DNA of 64,000 nucleotides from Cunninghamia lanceolata (Eukaryota; Streptophyta; Pinopsida; Cupressales; Cupressaceae), in assembly GCA_027924645.1 (NCBI GenBank), contig BSBN01000809.1:48514001-48578000 (forward strand), read 5' to 3'. A program made the position numbers and the translations under genes. Below, piece by piece: positions 1-11,699 of this stretch. The notes beneath the pieces are model-generated. The model was not told the DNA's origin. It searched no databases and saw only the letters and a program-made list of their open reading frames with translations. The first letter of the stretch is position 1. Every line of letters begins with the position of its first letter.

Positions 1-660
1 GAAACCATTCAAAAACCAGGAAGTCTGCACCCTATGTGAGAAATTCCAAATCCAACACCACTTATCCACTCCATACTACCCCCAAGGTAATGGTCAGGCC
101 AAAGCTTCAAATAAAACCATCTTACACATCCTAAAGAAAATAGTTAATGAAGTAGGCCACAACTAGCACCTTCAGCTCAATCCCACCCTATGGGCCTATC
201 GCACAAGTATCCACACACCCACAGGAGCCACCCCATATTCCCTAGTATTCAGATCTGAAGCCATCCTACCTATTGAGGTTGAGCTCCCATCACTAAGAGT
301 GTCCCTACAGAACATAATCATTGATGAAGAATATCGAGTTGCAAGGCTACACGACCTAGAACTATTGGATGAGAAATGCTTGAATGCACTTAATCACATG
401 CAGGCATATCAAAATTGCTTGAAAAGAAGTTACAACAATAAAATCAAGAACCACAAGTTTGAAGTGGGTGACCTTGTCCTCATGGAAAACTAGAAGAATC
501 TGTAGGAGCACCCTAGGAAAGGAAAATTTGAACCCAATTGGTTGGGGCCCTATGTCATCACTACCAGCTATGGATCAGGAGCATATCAAATAGTAACACC
601 TGAGGGCCAACCTTTGGATGAGCCCATGAATATTCTACATTTGAAAAAGTTCTATGCATA
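1..660 (+). pseudogene. Ty3/gypsy integrase C-terminal fragment
   Basis: Translation on the plus strand gives the end of a plant gypsy integrase: the motif STPYYPQGNGQ, then WAYRTSIHTPTGATPYSLVF, the AILPIEVELPS stretch, a basic segment ending GDLVLMEN, and the GPYVI...LHLKKFYA tail that closes many plant gypsy pol frames. The element starts outside the window. It is dead: the residue after GQA, where gypsy integrases have the catalytic glutamate, is Lys (codon 101-103), and stops occur at 163-165 and about 493. Integrase inserts element cDNA into host DNA. Family assignment is firm; the lineage (Tat or Athila-like) is inferred from the spacing of the tail motifs. Confidence 0.85.
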
Positions 661-1782
661 GCCAATCAAGTATCCCAAGCAAAAATACAAAAAAATAGAA
701 AAACTAGAAAAAAAATCCCCAAAAAATTAAAAAAAAATCAAGATAAACCTGAGTGCAATAAAGACGTCCAATGGTGAAAATCACTTCGCTGACGCCTTGG
801 ATTGGTACCATGGTGAAAACCTATCTTAGGTGCCATGTGTAGTGGCCAGTTCTACCATCTGATAAGATCTATTTTCCATCACGACACTCCATAGCAAAAC
901 ACTTTCCATGGCTTGGAATTCTAAAACATCAATCACCCACCCCGTATCATCCCACCCAAAGTTAATCCATGGTACAAATATCCTTGTAAGCTTCCTTCTG
1001 TATAGCTAAAATTAGAAAAATCCAAAAAACATTAGAAAATAAAAAATCTAAAAACAATACAAAATCCCAAAAACACAAAAAAAAAATTACAAAAATCCCA
1101 AAAAAACACTCCCATGACATCATCACAATTTCCAATATCCTCACAATCACCCAAAATCATCTGAATCCTCATCCACACATCCATCCCAAACCATTCAAAC
1201 ATCATCAAGTCTTGCCAGAACTACATATTCATCTCACCCGCATCTTGAAAGTACCTTGATCCCATGGACACAGGGTATCTAGGCAGTCTAGAATACGAAG
1301 GAAGTGTGCAGTACTTAGGTACATAAGATGCACCCATCCAACTGATTTGGATGGTCCCTATTCACTGAGCTTTCTAGATCCAACAAACCATACACACGCT
1401 AAACATACACCTGAAACATCACACCTCACGCAAAAATCATCAATCAACAAACTAACTATAATACAACACATAGCCCACTTGTCCTTTTGCCCACCTTTTG
1501 AAAAATTATCCAACAAAATCTAATCAATTCACGTCCTATAATATATCATTCCTACAATGGACAGGATCTATCATTCTATCAACACTTATCTTGGCAAGAG
1601 CACACAATGTCTTTTTGTTCCTTTTGTTGGTCGTTTGATTCTTGATTTTTATCTTCTGAAGGCAGGAAAGCAACTTTCTTTCAACTAGTATGATGATATG
1701 CAACATTGACTAGATAGGTTGCACTATTATCATAGTAGTTGACAAATAACATGTAATTCACTTCTGTTTGTAGGGGTGAAAT
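661..1782 (+). other. 3' flank of the gypsy relic, no gene seen
   Basis: This is AT-rich sequence downstream of the gypsy pol tail. It presumably holds that element's 3' untranslated region and perhaps part of an LTR, but no clear polypurine tract or LTR edge was found. A short stretch near 770-830 translates to WYHGENL, a motif often seen after gypsy pol in plants. The minus-strand open frame at 962-1150 is low-complexity and is not taken as a gene. Confidence 0.4.
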
Positions 1783-3165
1783 TGTTGAAATTAGGACAAA
1801 CAATTGAGAGGGGGGGTGAATCAGTTGTTTCCAAAATTCTATTTCCTTATTCACTAAAAACCTTCTTATATTTCAACAACATATCAATGATTCAATCATG
1901 AAAGCATAATGCAATAATTCAAGAGCAGAAACAGATTCAACACATAACACCAAGATTTTAACATGGAAAACCTGATTAAGGGAATAACCATGGGGTGACT
2001 AACCCAAGATTGTATTCTTTGTTAAAAGAATAAGTATAAAATGGCACTTGTCAGTTAGGGCTCACTCCCTGAGCACACTGCCACTTCCTACAGGAGACAC
2101 ACTGTCTACAGAAGAATATAAGTATTACATACTTGAACTAGAGATTAGCATCTTCACTATGCTTGAGTCAGTTCCATTTAAGCTCAATACCTCTGCTCTG
2201 CTTTTCGCTCCTCTTCACTACCACCTTCTCATCATGACCACAAGGATGCATTTGAATGACTTCACAACTCTTATTTATATATGACATCGACTTTGGAATG
2301 ATCACCAAAATTGGTACAACATACACTTATTTTATTATAGAGCAATTACAAAAATACAACTTGACTTATTACAAAAACTTCATGCGCATCACTACACTGT
2401 CGACCACACATAGCTAGGATTTCAATATTCTTCGAGGAACACACCATGCTTCATAAAACATCTTCAAGATCATCCGCAACATGCACAAATCATCTGGTTG
2501 GCCAAGACTGGGAAGAACACCATCACCCGAAGGTAAATCTTCAATCATGAGCTCAATCTTCAATACGGACCACCAACATGAACTGGACACAATCTAGAGA
2601 CCCCCACAGACTTGTTTGAATCACTAAGAACATCCACACCACTTCTGCTTACTGTAATCATTCGTATCTTCATCTGGAACCTCAAGAACACAGTCGATCA
2701 TCACTGTCACATTAAAAGGATTTCTTATGGACCTCCAAGCCATGAACCAATTGAGTTGTGAATTCACATTAGCCTCCCAAACATGCCACCAGATCCGTAG
2801 AACATGATATTGTATTTCTGGATCTCACCGGACCTATTTATGTCACTTTGTCACCTCTGAACAGTTGCCAGAACCAGTTTACTCTCATGGCCATAACTCC
2901 TCCACATTTTCATGCGGACCTCTCAAATCTTTACTAGATCATCTTCAAACACATATCTAAAAACCCTTTGATGCGCATACTCTAATCTTTATTTGGCTGG
3001 GATCTTCACTTCATAGAGCTTCACTGTCTTCACTGTTCTTCCCTGTTTCTGATATGACTAATTTTCTCAATATCCTCAACATACAACTCATCGAATCCTT
3101 GACATCAATGCAACAGGAGTATGTTGACATCAATGACAACACCAGTTATGCCCATACTTGCAACA
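1783..3165 (-). repeat. Copia-1 3' LTR
   Basis: A 1383-bp LTR directly repeated at 7646-9045. Seen from the minus strand it begins TGTTGCAAGTATGGGC and ends in AACA after a C-rich motif (plus-strand GAGAGGGGGGG). A minus-strand TATA-like box lies near 2270-2280. Relative to the other copy it lacks a few bases around 2075. Confidence 0.93.
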
Positions 3166-3180
3166 ATCTCCCCCTTTGTC
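3166..3180 (-). other. Copia-1 polypurine tract
   Basis: The minus strand reads GACAAAGGGGGAGAT directly against the 3' LTR. This is the expected site of plus-strand DNA priming. It lies inside the loop of an 11-bp inverted repeat (3128-3138 with 3177-3187). Confidence 0.9.
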
Positions 3181-3448
3181 ATTGATGGTGACATATGATG
3201 TGAAAAACTATTTTAACCATCAAGACAAGAACTTCTCCTCACTGACTGGCATAGCTCCCCCTATCACCAGCAACCATTCACATGTCTTCTTCCTCCTTGA
3301 CATCAATGGAAAAGGGCACATACTTGCAACCACTTCTTATACATCAGAATCATACAGACTATTCCCTCTGAGTAGCAGCCTCCAAACATCGATCTGGATC
3401 ACAAGATATGACTATGGGATCCACTGGACTAATGTACATCAGTGCACC

Positions 3449-4933
3449 TTAATTCAAAACCGGAGGGGTAATAACCCCTAACTTCTCCCTGAGATACTCA
3501 AAAGTGTCCTTAGGTAGAGGTTTGGTAAAAATGTCTGCAATCTGATCCTTTGAGGGCACAAACTCCAATCTGACTTCATTCTTGTTCACCTGCTCTCTCA
3601 AAAAGTGGAACTTGATGGATATATGTTTTGTCTTTGAATGCAACACCGGGTTTTTTGATATGTTTATTGCACTTGAATTATCACAGAAGATTGTGATAGG
3701 TTCTTCATACTCCACTCTGATATCTCTTAGCATTTTCTTCATCCATAATACTTGAGTGCAACTGCCTGCTATTGCAATAAACTCTGCTTCTGCAGTGGAC
3801 AGAGATAATGCCTCTTGTTTCTTGCTTAGCCAAGAAACCAATAATTTTCCCAAAAAGAATGCACCACCACTGGTACTCTTCCGGTCATCCACATCTCCTG
3901 CCCAATTAGCATCTATATATGCATGAAGAGAGAAATCATGATCCTTAGGATACCATAATCCATACTCAAGTGTTCCCTTCAAATATCTAAGAATTCTCTT
4001 GATTGCCATGACATGAGACTCTCTAGGATCAGCTTGGAATCTGGCAACAAGACCAACAACATTCATAATATCAGGTCCAATTTGAGTAAGGTAGAGCAGT
4101 CCTCCAATCATTGACCTATACTTTTTCTGATCAGCCTTAAGGGGTTCATCATCTTTACTCAGCTTACATCCAGTTTCCATGGGAGTATTCATGGCCTTTG
4201 AATCTTCCATCCCAAATTTCTTCAACAATTCTTTCACATATTTGGTCTGTGATATGAAGATTCCTTTCTTTGTTTGAGTGATTTGTAGAGCCAAGAATAA
4301 ATTTATTTCCCCAAACATAGACATCTCAAATTCACTTTGCATTTGATTTGCAAAAGTCGTGCACATACTATCTTTCCCTCCACAAATGATATCATGAACA
4401 AATACTTCAACAATCAAGATATTTTCATGATCAACCTTAAAATACAGATTACTGTCAACATTACCTTTGTTGAAACCAATCTTCAAAAGATGTTTGTCCA
4501 ATCTTTCATACTTGGATCTTGGGGCTTGTTTGAGTCCATACAATGCCTTCTTCAATTTGCAAACCATATCTCCATGATCAAACAATTGAAATCCATCCAG
4601 TTGCTCAATGTATACCTCTTCTTCCAAATCACCATTTAGGAAAGCAGACTTGACATCCATTTGATATACCTTGAAATCTCTGAAGGCAACAAAGGCAAGG
4701 AATAATCTGACTACTTCAATTCTTGCCACTAGAGGAAAAGTTTCTTCAAAGTCAACTCCTTCTATTTGAGAATAACCCTTACAGACCAATCTGGGTTTGT
4801 TTCTTACTACTTCACCATCTTCATTCAGTTTATTCCAGAAGACCCACTTAGTCCCAATCACCTTTTTGTCCTTAGGTCTGGGAACCAGAACCCAAGTGTG
4901 ATTCTTTTCAATCTGCATCAATTCTTCCTCCAT
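3449..4933 (-). pseudogene. Copia-1 reverse transcriptase and RNase H
   Basis: A 494-codon open frame covering the copia reverse transcriptase and RNase H. Visible motifs in order: [66 protein letters not shown], then the active-site region, LLYLTQIGPDI, and the RNase H part with DANWAGDVDDRKSTSG, LSTAEAEF and the closing ADIFTKPLP. The catalytic motif normally FVDD reads FVHD (His codon at 4394-4396), so the enzyme would be inactive although the frame is open. Copia-2 keeps FVDD at the same place. The protein would copy element RNA into DNA within virus-like particles. The true polyprotein continues upstream, so the Met at 4933 is not a real start. Confidence 0.93.
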
Positions 4934-5160
4934 TGCTTTAACCCAGTTTTCATCATTGCATGCTTCACTTACTATTTTGGTTCAGTCTTTGAAATCAAAC
5001 AATTGTTCACTGAATCTTGAGCAATTTTTCTTCTTGTTTGAACACCTTTGCTTCTGTCTCCTATGATCTAATATTCAGAATGATTCAGTCTTACAAACCT
5101 AAGAGTTTTGGGATTCTCTAGGACTTCTAATTCTTGGACAGGTTCATCCAACCTTGTCTC

Positions 5161-6500
5161 TTATTGTATTTCTGGATTCTCTGGATCAGTCTGAATCTGA
5201 GCTGGAGTTGGAACTTGTTCTCCTTGGTCTAGGATATTATTCTGATCATCTGCTTCATACTCATAATACCTTGAGGGACTTTCCATGCCTTCATCAACCT
5301 TCACATTTATACTTTCTACAATCTTTCTCAATCTCTTGTTATAACACCAGTATGTTTTGCTTTGAGTAGAATATCCCAAGAATATTCCTTCATCACTTCT
5401 TGCATCAAACTTGCCAAGGTCTTCATCTCTTTCAATATAGCATTTACTACCAAAGACTCTAAAATACTTCACAGTAGGAGTGATTACAAACCAAAGTTCA
5501 TAAGGAGTCTTACCAATATTGCCTCTGATTTGTACCCAATTAAGAGTATAAATAGCAGTAGATCTGAGGAACATTTGCTTCCATCATCATGGTCCTAGGT
5601 GTTTCCTGGATGGTCCAGTTCTTTCTCTCCACTACTCCATTCTACTGTGGAATCCTTGGAGCAGATAACTGTCTCTTTATCCCATGTTCCTCACAGAATG
5701 TTATGAACTCTCCGGATGTGAATTCTCCACCTTTATCGGACCTGAGGCATTTTATGTTTATGCCAGTTTCATTCTCTACCATAGCCTTGAATATTTTGAA
5801 TTTCTCAAGTGCTTCAGATTTCTCTTTCAAGAAAGTCACCCACATCATCCGGGAGTGGTCATCAATCAGCAACATAAAATATCTATCTCCTTGCATACTC
5901 CTAGTTCTTGCTGGACCACATAGATCAGTGTGCACCAAGTCTAACAATCTAGTTGAAGATTGTTCCTTAATTTTGAATGTGACTCTATTCTACTTACCCA
6001 ACTGAGATTCCTTGCACAAACTATTAGTAGGTTTCACCAGTCTTGGAAGATCTCTTGCAACCTGAGTGTTGTTTATCTTGATTATATTATCAAAATTCAC
6101 ATGATACATTCTCCTATACCACAACCAAGTCTGATAAATTTGAACAAATAAGCAACGTTTGCCAATACCAACTAAGTGAAAGATGTTACCTTTTGTTTGT
6201 GTTCCAGATGCAATCTCAGTTCCAGAGCTTTAAAAGATCTTGCATTTTCTATTTTTGAATCAGAGATCATAGCCTTTGTCCACCAATTGTCCAACGCTGA
6301 TAAGATTATGCTTCAAACCTTCAATATACAAAACATCACTAATTTTGTTCTTTCCATCAAAAGAAATGGTTCCTCTACCTCTAATTCTACCAATAGAATT
6401 ATCTCCAAACTTTACAACTCCACCTTCATATCTTTCCAAGCTTATGAACTTACTCTTGTCACCAGTCATATGGTGAGAGCATCCACTGTCAATAACCCAT
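5161..6500 (-). pseudogene. Copia-1 protease and integrase region
   Basis: Broken pol frames. The aspartic protease active site DSGCSHHM lies at about 6470-6495, followed by KFGDNS, the GAG-pre-integrase region and an integrase core at 5642-5947 (LVHTDLCGPARTRSMQGDRY, RSDKGGEF). A TAG at 5642-5644 interrupts the core just before NGVVERK, which carries the third catalytic acidic residue. The C-terminal part (5161-5574) shows GKTPYELWF and FDARSDEGIFLGYS, both typical of copia integrase. Several frame changes separate the pieces. The protease would cut the polyprotein and the integrase would insert the cDNA. Confidence 0.88.
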
Positions 6501-6645
6501 TCATCTTTTTCTTCAACCTAAGCAGCCAAAGCACTTTCTATGATCTTATGATTAGCAGATTCAATATGCATTGGATCTTCTTCTTTGATGGCAATAAACA
6601 CACAGTCACTTCTGGGTTTGTTTCCTATCTCAGATTCATCATCTG

Positions 6646-7603
6646 TTACTCCTTCATCATAATATTCTTAAATATAGTAACACTTCTTCTAAAACTTTGA
6701 TCTATTAGGGTTTGTCCTTGAAAACCTTTTCGGACATCTTGAGGCAAAATGACCAATCTTATTGCAAGAAAAACATTTGAAAGGTAATTTTCCTTCATAC
6801 TTACCAGATCCTCTTGGCAGTCTCCTTGCAATAAGGGCTTCAAGTTATTCAGCTTCTGACTCATCTTCTTCCAGATCTTTCCTTGCTTTATCATACCATG
6901 TTGATTTCCTTGAGGAACTTTATCCTGGATCATATCTCTGTTTGCCTTTTGTAGAGGCACTAGCTTTGAATGTAGAATCAGTCTTGAGAAGTTGATCACC
7001 AAACTTGGCCAACTCAAATGCAGATATCTTACCAACCAATTGATCCATTGTAATAGTTAAAGATCTGATTTCCTCAATAGCAACAACTTTGTGTTTGTAA
7101 GCAGGAGGTAAAGATCTGAGAACTTTGGCAACAATCTCATCTTCATCCAATATTCCACCAGCACATCTAATGCCACATATAAGCTCATTTACTTTTGGCA
7201 TAAATAAAGTGATATTCTCATCTTCACTCATCTTCAAGTTTTCAAACTTTCCTTTCAGATGTTGCAGCTTGGCACACTTAACATATTTGTCTCCTTCATA
7301 TAGAGTTTCCAGTTTTATCCAAATTTCATAAGCAGTCTTCAATCCCATTACATTTGTCAACTTTGAATTAGTCAAGGCACTCGGTAGGGCTTCTTTAGCT
7401 CGGAGATTATTCTCTACATCTCTGACTTCATCTATAGTTGTTGGACCATTCTTTGGGGGAAAATATTTAGTTGTAGTTATGTACCAATACTGATCTCCCA
7501 TGCATTGTAAGTGACATTCCATGCGGCTCTTCCAAAGAGTGTAGTTTGTTCCATCAAACCTTGGACTATCCTTCTTATAGGTCGACATCCTAGATCTCTT
7601 CAA
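6646..7603 (-). pseudogene. Copia-1 gag
   Basis: An N-terminal gag frame of 227 codons (6920-7603) begins MKRSRMSTYKKDSPRFDGTNYTLW, has the copia gag pattern WIKLETLYEG and LKGKFENLKM, and ends at a frameshift. Downstream, in another frame, a CCHC zinc knuckle with the IGHF core is recognisable around 6750-6790. Gag forms the particle that packages element RNA. The start codon sits about 45 bp inside the primer site, so the leader is very short. The same start context is found in Copia-2. Confidence 0.9.
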
Positions 7604-7631
7604 GCAGTTAAGCTTCTTCTAGAGGAACTTA

Positions 7632-7643
7632 GCTCTTATACCA
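7632..7643 (-). other. Copia-1 primer binding site
   Basis: The minus strand reads TGGTATAAGAGC two bases after the 5' LTR end. It matches the usual site TGGTATCAGAGC, complementary to the 3' end of initiator tRNA-Met, with one change. Confidence 0.88.
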
Positions 7644-7645
7644 AT

Positions 7646-9045
7646 TGTTAGAATTACGATAGACAATTGAGAGGGGGGGTGAATCAGTTGTTTCCAAAAT
7701 TCTGTTTCCTTATTCACTAAAAACCTTCTTATATTTCAACAGCATATCAATGATTCAATCATGAAAGCATAATGCAATAATTCAAAAGAAGAAACACATT
7801 CAACACATATAACACCAAGATTTTAACGTGGAAAACCTGGTTAAGGGAAAAACCACGGGGTGACTAACCTAAGATTGTATTCTCTGTTAAAAGAATAAGA
7901 AGTATAAAATGGCACTTGCCAGTTAGGGCTCACTACTCGAGCACACTGCTCACAAGAGGCCCACTGCCTACAGGAGACACATTGTCTACATAAGAATATA
8001 AGTATTACATACTTGAACTAGAGATCAGCATCTTCACTATGCTTGAGTCAGTTCCATTTAAGCTCAATACCTCTGCTTTGCTTTTCTCTCCTCTTCACTA
8101 CCACCTTCTCATCATGACCACAAGGATGCATTTGAATGACTTTGCAACTCTTATTTATACATAACATTGACTTTGAAATGATCATCAAAGTCAGCACAAC
8201 ATACACTTATTTTATTACAGAGTAATTACAAAAAAACAACTTGACTTATTACAAAAACTTCATGCTCATCACTACACTGTCGGCCACACATAGCTAGGAC
8301 TTCAATATTCTTTGAGGAACATGCCATGCTTCGCAAAACATCTTCAAGATCATCCTCAACATGTGCAAATCATCCGGTCAGCCAAGACTGGGAAGAACAC
8401 CATCACCTAAAGGTAAATCTTCAATCATGAGCTCAATCTTCAATGTAGACCGCCAACACAAACTAGACACAATCTAGAGACCCCCACAAGCTTGCTTGAA
8501 TCACCAAGAACATCCGCACCACTTCTGCTTACTGTAATCATTCACATCTTCATTCGAAACCTCAAGAACACATTCGGTCATCACTGTCACATTAAAAGGA
8601 TTGCTTGTGGACCTCCAAACCACAAACCAATTGAGTTGTCAATTCACATTATCCTTCCAAACATGTCGCCAGATCCACAGAATATGATATTGTATTTCCA
8701 GATCTCACCAGACCTATTTATGTCACTCTATCACCTCTGAACAGTTGCCAAAACTAGTTTACTCTTATGGCCATAACTCCTCCACATTTTCATACGGACC
8801 TCTCAAATCTTTAGTGGATCATCTTCAGACACATATCTAAAAACCCTTTGATGCACATACTCTGATCTTTATTTGGCTGGGATCTTCACTTCATAGAGCT
8901 TCATTGTCTTCAGTGTTCTTCTCTATTTTTGATAGGACAAATTTTCTCAATATCCTCAGCACACAACTCATCGAATCCTTGACATCAATGCAATAGGAGT
9001 ATGTTGACATCAATGATAACACCGGTTAGGCCCATACTTGCAACA
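7646..9045 (-). repeat. Copia-1 5' LTR (promoter LTR)
   Basis: A 1400-bp LTR, direct repeat of 1783-3165. On the minus strand a TATA box (TATAAATA, plus-strand 8152-8159) would drive the element's transcript. The right edge AACA is followed by the duplicated target GAAAT. Confidence 0.94.
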
Positions 9046-9050
9046 GAAAT

Positions 9051-10720
9051 AATTACTAAGTACCGTCAATCATTTCACTCTCCTTGTTTCTGTATGTTGT
9101 GCTTGTGGGTGGATTTCATTACTCCAAGGATAGTATTCATATCTTGAAGCTTGGGTCGGTTCTAACATGGCACACCTCATTTGCATATACAAGCATTCAT
9201 ACCTTATATGTACTATGAACACTCATGTTATGAGTCCCCTTCCCTCAGCTAGGCAAGGTTATACTATCTTGGGCACGCATGAATTCAACCTATTGCTTGT
9301 AAGTCTAGTCCATGCAATTGTGGGATAAATAACATCACCTAGGTCATCTCATACCTTTGTGAAATGTATCCTACATTGCTATAATAAATCAAGAAATGCT
9401 CTCGATTAATCTTATGTAACTACTATAGCTAGATCAATTCATCTTTCAAACACTCGTCTAACCATACTATCTAGGCCTAGATTTTTAATCCCCTCGTCTA
9501 TCCATTCCCCCCCCCCCTGCCAATCTTCTAACTAACCCCCCTTCTCATTCTCAACCCATTCCAACCAATCTAACACATCTGGAACCAAAACAAATCCCCA
9601 TCCCCTAAATGACATGGTATATCATGACCTAGCAATAGCCTTTTCCTCCATCCCATTCCCCTTCCCCAACCTACCCTTACCCAACCCATAAACCATTCCC
9701 CCTCCCTACCTATCCCCCTACCACCAAACTCCATCACCTAGTGTTGTAGAAAAAAATCATGTGTATCATGACTTGATCACTTCATAAATCATTACATTAG
9801 CCCTAAACCATGAAATTTTAATTTGTTCATTTGCATACATAATATATGTTTATTAAGGTAAGCATATATTTCTATTCCATTACATGTTGTATCCATAATA
9901 AATGCTTATTAATATGAACATTTATTTGCATTCCACATCCACATCATAATCCATAATCAAAACATGCATACATAACATAGGCAAAACAAAACATCATCAT
10001 ATAACATGCATAATCCATCATGATCATCAGCATTACATTCACAACATCATTCATCCATGAAATAAAATCAACTCATAGCATGATAATGAAGACATGAGGG
10101 ATACAGCCGGCCAAGTACTACCTACACACATCATAAGCATCATAATAAAATATCCATCCATAAATCCACAAGGTCATATCAAATATTCAAAACATCAGAA
10201 AATTCTTACAACAATTAATATCTAAATTGAATTCCATTAATAAGGGCTTGCCAACAAGCCCTCTAAGTACCATCAGTGTCATCATTACTCATAGCATCAC
10301 ACAATACAACATAAATAAAAACAACCATCACATCATCATCAGAAATCAAACACATCATACCATATTATGCAACTATGTGGTCAACTTGAGGTAGCAATCC
10401 CACCAATAAAACATAAGCAAATCATAACATTATATTATCATATGCCATCATCACACGTATATGCATCACATACATCATTAGTGCATCCATAACATCTCAT
10501 AAACTCATCACATCATCATAATATGCATAGAATCGTAACTGCATCACATCACATAATGCATCCATAAACATAAACATCATTATAAAACATAGGGGCATAC
10601 ATCAACATAATCCATAACACATCATAAATGCATAACCATCATCATCATAGATCATCAAGTGTCATAATACATCACCAAAAACATAATGTACATCGCTCAA
10701 AATAATACAAGTCATGATAC
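9051..10720. other. Gene-free AT-rich region
   Basis: No coding region is recognised. A pyrimidine-rich stretch with a run of C lies at about 9500-9730. From about 9950 to 10720 the sequence is dominated by loosely repeated CATCAT, CATAATCAT and AACATCAT words, a degenerate simple-sequence region. Confidence 0.5.
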
Positions 10721-11059
10721 AAAAGGCCTCAAAGGGCTCAAAAATATACAACAATATATGTCAGCCCTGGGCTGATGATTCCCTGCCTAAATTGGTAGGA
10801 GATCCGGGTCGTCGCTGCTGCTGTGGTAGTGGCTATGGGGGCTACTGTAGTACCTGTGGTGGCTATTGTGGCACCTGTGCTGGGGGGCCATCGGCTAATG
10901 AACTGATTGAATAGATTAAGACCTGCGTGACCTAGACATCTAAGAGCTGCTCTGTTGGCTATAGTTGGGGATCTGCTGACCCTCTGGAACAACCAAACAA
11001 TAGGTTGCGTGATAATACTTAGCTTGACCTCTCTTCTCTACCACATGTCCCTGCAACTA

Positions 11060-11670
11060 TGCAATTTGTGTTTGCATCAATGCCAACACGGGACCCATGC
11101 CTATAAACTCGCTACATGCCCCTCTGCCTGTTGGGCCCTCACATTTGTAGCCTACCACTGGGCTCTCTCTGTGTCCCTCTCACCTATCAAGGTGGCTATC
11201 TGGGCCTATGTCTGTGATAACTGTGCATGTAGCGCACCCACCTGCCAATCTGCTCCATCTAATAATGCAGTTGTGCCCCGCAACTGCACTAACTCCTACT
11301 CTCGCCTCTCCAAGGTCTCCTGTAAACTGGTAACCTGTCCTCGCAGAGTCTGTATCTCCTCCTCATCCTCACCTTGGGTGCGTCGACGAGATGAACAATC
11401 TCTCGAAGTTGAACCAACCCCTGCCCCTAAGCTACCTGCCTCTGTCTACCCAGCCCCTGTAAACCCTATGGCATCCTTTGCAATATACTGTTGCACGGAC
11501 CTATGCCTCACCTCCAGCCCAAGTGCCTGCTGTGCTGCCAGAACTGCAGGTGTCCTCTGTCTCCTGTTATGTTGCCATGGTGCCCTCTGCCTCGACACCT
11601 CTCCTTCCTGAACCTGCTGAGCTGGTACCTATCGCATAGCTGTCTCCTGTTGCTGTGGAAAATGCTTCTC
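11060..11670 (-). pseudogene. Relic of a GC-rich coiled-coil protein, unidentified
   Basis: On the minus strand a frame with only three or four stops over about 200 codons gives a heptad-like, Gln/Leu/Glu-rich sequence, for example EEEIQTLRGQVTSLQETL, ADWQVGALHAQLSQT and AQIATLIGERDTERAQW. The DNA is clearly richer in G+C than its flanks, as expected of former coding sequence. It lies next to a gypsy gag on the same strand, but no gag or pol motif is visible. It could be an accessory frame of a retrotransposon or the C-terminus of a transposase-like plant protein. The plus-strand open frames here are shadows. Confidence 0.4.
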
Positions 11671-11699
11671 TCCCTCTTCCTGTCCCTACAGCTATGTCT

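Larger units (their letters stand above)
1783..9045 (-). mobile_element. Copia-1: complete but dead Ty1/copia element
   Basis: A 7.26-kb element bounded by two direct LTRs (1783-3165 and 7646-9045) with ends TGTT...AACA and a perfect 5-bp target duplication GAAAT (1778-1782 and 9046-9050). It reads on the minus strand: 5' LTR on the right, then primer site, gag, protease, integrase, reverse transcriptase and RNase H, polypurine tract, and 3' LTR on the left. This gene order (integrase before reverse transcriptase) defines Ty1/copia. All coding parts carry frameshifts or stops, and the reverse transcriptase active site is mutated. The LTRs differ at scattered positions and by small indels, so the insertion is not recent. 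Copia-2 (51777-63239) belongs to the same family. Confidence 0.95.

Noticed and set aside
3158..3481. Plus-strand open frames opposite the copia pol regions (also 4337-4639, 5589-6005, 6176-6700, 54271-54990)
   Set aside because: They are antisense shadows of the minus-strand reverse transcriptase, integrase and gag frames.
9950..10720. CRISPR-like or satellite array
   Set aside because: The CATCAT words have no fixed unit or spacing; it is degenerate simple sequence in a plant genome.
10955..11611. 218-codon Cys/Ser-rich plus-strand frame
   Set aside because: The composition is an artefact of reading opposite a GC-rich minus-strand coiled-coil relic; no signal peptide or domain supports it.
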